Assembly: GCA_001915385.1 (NCBI GenBank)
Contig: MNQK01000004.1
Span: 1-64,000, forward strand
Direction: 5' to 3'
Source of the DNA: Bacteroidales bacterium 52_46
GTDB lineage: Bacteria; Bacteroidota; Bacteroidia; Bacteroidales; Muribaculaceae
DNA length: 64,000 nucleotides
Translations under genes and position numbers: made by a program
Notes under the pieces: model-generated
What the model saw: only the letters and a program-made list of their open reading frames with translations
Database searches by the model: none
What the model was told of the DNA's origin: nothing
Shown here: one piece after another, positions 62,806 through 64,000 of the stretch
Layout of the letters: every line of letters begins with the position of its first letter
Position numbering within the stretch: position 1 is the stretch's first letter

Positions 62806-63264
62806 TTAAAGATATTTTGCGATCAATTCATCGAAAGCGGGAGCTTCCATGAAGCCGACGTTGCTGTCAAGCACATTGCCGTCCTGGTCGAGCAACACTA
62901 CCATCGGTATCGACTGCACACCGTATTTCTCGGCGAGAGCGGGATTTTCGTCCACGTCGACCGACCGGAAATCGATTTTTCCGGCATATTTCTCTCCGGC
63001 AGCCTCGAATATGGGAGCGAACTGCTTGCACGGACCGCACCAGGTGGCATTGAAATCAATGATGGCAGCCACCTTCCCGGCGGCATTATCCTTAACTTCA
63101 GCCCCGGCGGCATTGTCCTTCACCTCAGCCTTGGCGGCATTATCATTAACTTCAGTTTTGGCGTCCTTGCCGTCCTTGGCATCATCAGCTTTCTTCGAGC
63201 AGCTTACCATCGACAGGCCGGCCACGGCTACGGCCGCAATCAGCATTGATTTGATTATCTTCAT
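62806..63264 (-). CDS. Thioredoxin-fold lipoprotein
   Basis: A 152-residue lipoprotein: signal peptide with lipobox VSC (C22), a charged linker holding three nine-residue repeats (AEVKDNAAG type, residues 38-63), and a thioredoxin domain with the WCGPC active site (75-79) and the cis-Pro loop SIPMVV. It probably reduces disulfides in the periplasm or at the membrane. ATG 63264 is used. Confidence 0.9.
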   Translation of the reverse strand: MKIIKSMLIAAVAVAGLSMVSCSKKADDAKDGKDAKTEVNDNAAKAEVKDNAAGAEVKDNAAGKVAAIIDFNATWCGPCKQFAPIFEAAGEKYAGKIDFRSVDVDENPALAEKYGVQSIPMVVLLDQDGNVLDSNVGFMEAPAFDELIAKYL

Positions 63265-63276
63265 GACGTACACCGG

Positions 63277-64000
63277 TTAGAGCGCTCCTGCGAGAGCTGC
63301 GTTAGTCTTGTGTACAGCCTCGGCGCTCTTGTGGAAGAGTTCCTTTTCAGCATCATTGAGGTCGAATTCAACGATTTTCTCAATACCGTTCTTGCCGATG
63401 ATACAGGGAACACCGATGCAGAGGTCGCTTTCGCCGTATTCGCCGTCGAGGAGAGCCGAGCAGGAGATGAGTTTCTTCTGGTTGTGGAGCACAGCGCCTA
63501 CCACCTGTGCCGAAGCAGCACCGGGAGCGTACCATGCCGAAGTGCCGAGAAGTTTGGTAAGAGTGGCACCGCCCACCATAGTGTCGGCAGCAACCTTGCC
63601 GAGAACTTCCTCGCTCAGGTAATTGCATGCGGGAACACCGCGGTAAGCGGCATAGCGGGTCAACGGAATCATGGTAGTGTCGCCGTGGCCGCCGATTACG
63701 ATACCCTCTACCTCAGTAGCGTTGGCACCGAGAGCATTGCTCAGGAAATATTTGAAACGGGCAGAGTCGAGCGCGCCACCCATACCGATGATACGGTTTT
63801 TGGGCAGACCCGAAGTCTTGTGGATAAGGTAAGTCATTGTATCCATCGGGTTTGACACGCAGAGTATCACGGCATTGGGAGAATATTTGAGTACATTCTC
63901 GGTCACCGATTTCACGATGCCTGCGTTGACACCGATAAGTTCCTCGCGGGTCATACCCGGCTTGCGGGGAATACCTGAAGTGATGACTACAACGTCGCTG
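63277..64000 (-). CDS. mdh: Malate dehydrogenase, 3' part (truncated by window edge)
   Basis: The frame runs off the right edge and gives 240 residues of an LDH-like malate dehydrogenase: VVVITSGIPRKPGMTREEL, NPMDTMTYL, the substrate-binding and catalytic segment IGMGGALDSARF, and the catalytic His in GGHGDTTMIPL. It converts malate to oxaloacetate with NAD+. An internal Met at 63954 is not the start. The N-terminal NAD-binding part lies outside the window. Confidence 0.95.
   Translation of the reverse strand, partial: SDVVVITSGIPRKPGMTREELIGVNAGIVKSVTENVLKYSPNAVILCVSNPMDTMTYLIHKTSGLPKNRIIGMGGALDSARFKYFLSNALGANATEVEGIVIGGHGDTTMIPLTRYAAYRGVPACNYLSEEVLGKVAADTMVGGATLTKLLGTSAWYAPGAASAQVVGAVLHNQKKLISCSALLDGEYGESDLCIGVPCIIGKNGIEKIVEFDLNDAEKELFHKSAEAVHKTNAALAGAL

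Overview
The window comes from a chromosome of the order Bacteroidales, most likely a gut Muribaculaceae-like bacterium. The signs are promoters with the Bacteroidetes -7 element TAnnTTTG (for example in front of the tRNA-Pro at 44216), a near absence of Shine-Dalgarno sites, Bacteroides-type mobilization genes (DUF3408, DUF3987, MobC, MobA), a TonB receptor, and Bacteroidetes-type WG-repeat and DivIC proteins. The left 36 kb is a mosaic accessory region. The right 28 kb is GC-richer and mostly core genome, with a specialised-metabolite locus inside it.

Positions 1-8256 hold the most unusual unit: nine tightly packed same-strand genes (490-6817) ending in the RNA ligase RtcB and the release factor PrfH, a known pair for rescue and repair of ribosomes cleaved at the decoding centre. 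Upstream in the same unit are an orphan protein resembling the fingers region of DNA polymerase III alpha, a WYL regulator, an ABC-type ATPase, a basic small protein and two WG-repeat proteins. A palindromic MITE-like element and gene remnants follow. Positions 8337-16404 carry two nearly identical zinc alcohol dehydrogenases flanking a DUF234 ATPase (with a repeated operator at its promoter), a metallophosphoesterase, a DUF4238 gene and a RhuM gene, with Fic and RhuM debris.

Positions 16429-26048 (minus strand) are a defence island: XRE regulator, McrB-like GTPase, LlaJI/McrC-like nuclease, D12 adenine methyltransferase and an ATPase-Toprim (OLD-like) protein form one overlapping operon. Upstream is a second operon of a zinc-ribbon protein, a DUF4145-like protein and a Vsr nuclease. 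Positions 26189-36400 are the backbone of an integrative mobilizable element: a paralogous gene pair, MobB-like, a MobA relaxase with an internal deletion, MobC, a candidate oriT, DUF3408, primase-like, DUF3987, HTH, membrane protein, tyrosine integrase and an HTH gene broken by a stop codon. The element abuts the 3' end of mnmE, a common integration target.

Positions 36481-44319 are housekeeping genes (mnmE, DNA/RNA nuclease, glycosyltransferase, DivIC, C-terminal processing protease, tRNA-Pro). Positions 44399-56841 form one locus: STAS protein, SpoIIE phosphatase fused to a kinase-like ATPase domain, a MATE exporter fused to a similar ATPase domain, a 2433-residue dimodular NRPS ending in a reductase, and its phosphopantetheinyl transferase. 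This suggests a peptide aldehyde or pyrazinone-type product whose export and synthesis are tied to a partner-switching signal. Positions 57139-64000 hold a lipoprotein, a TonB receptor, an ECF sigma operon, REP palindromes, a thioredoxin lipoprotein and the 3' part of malate dehydrogenase.
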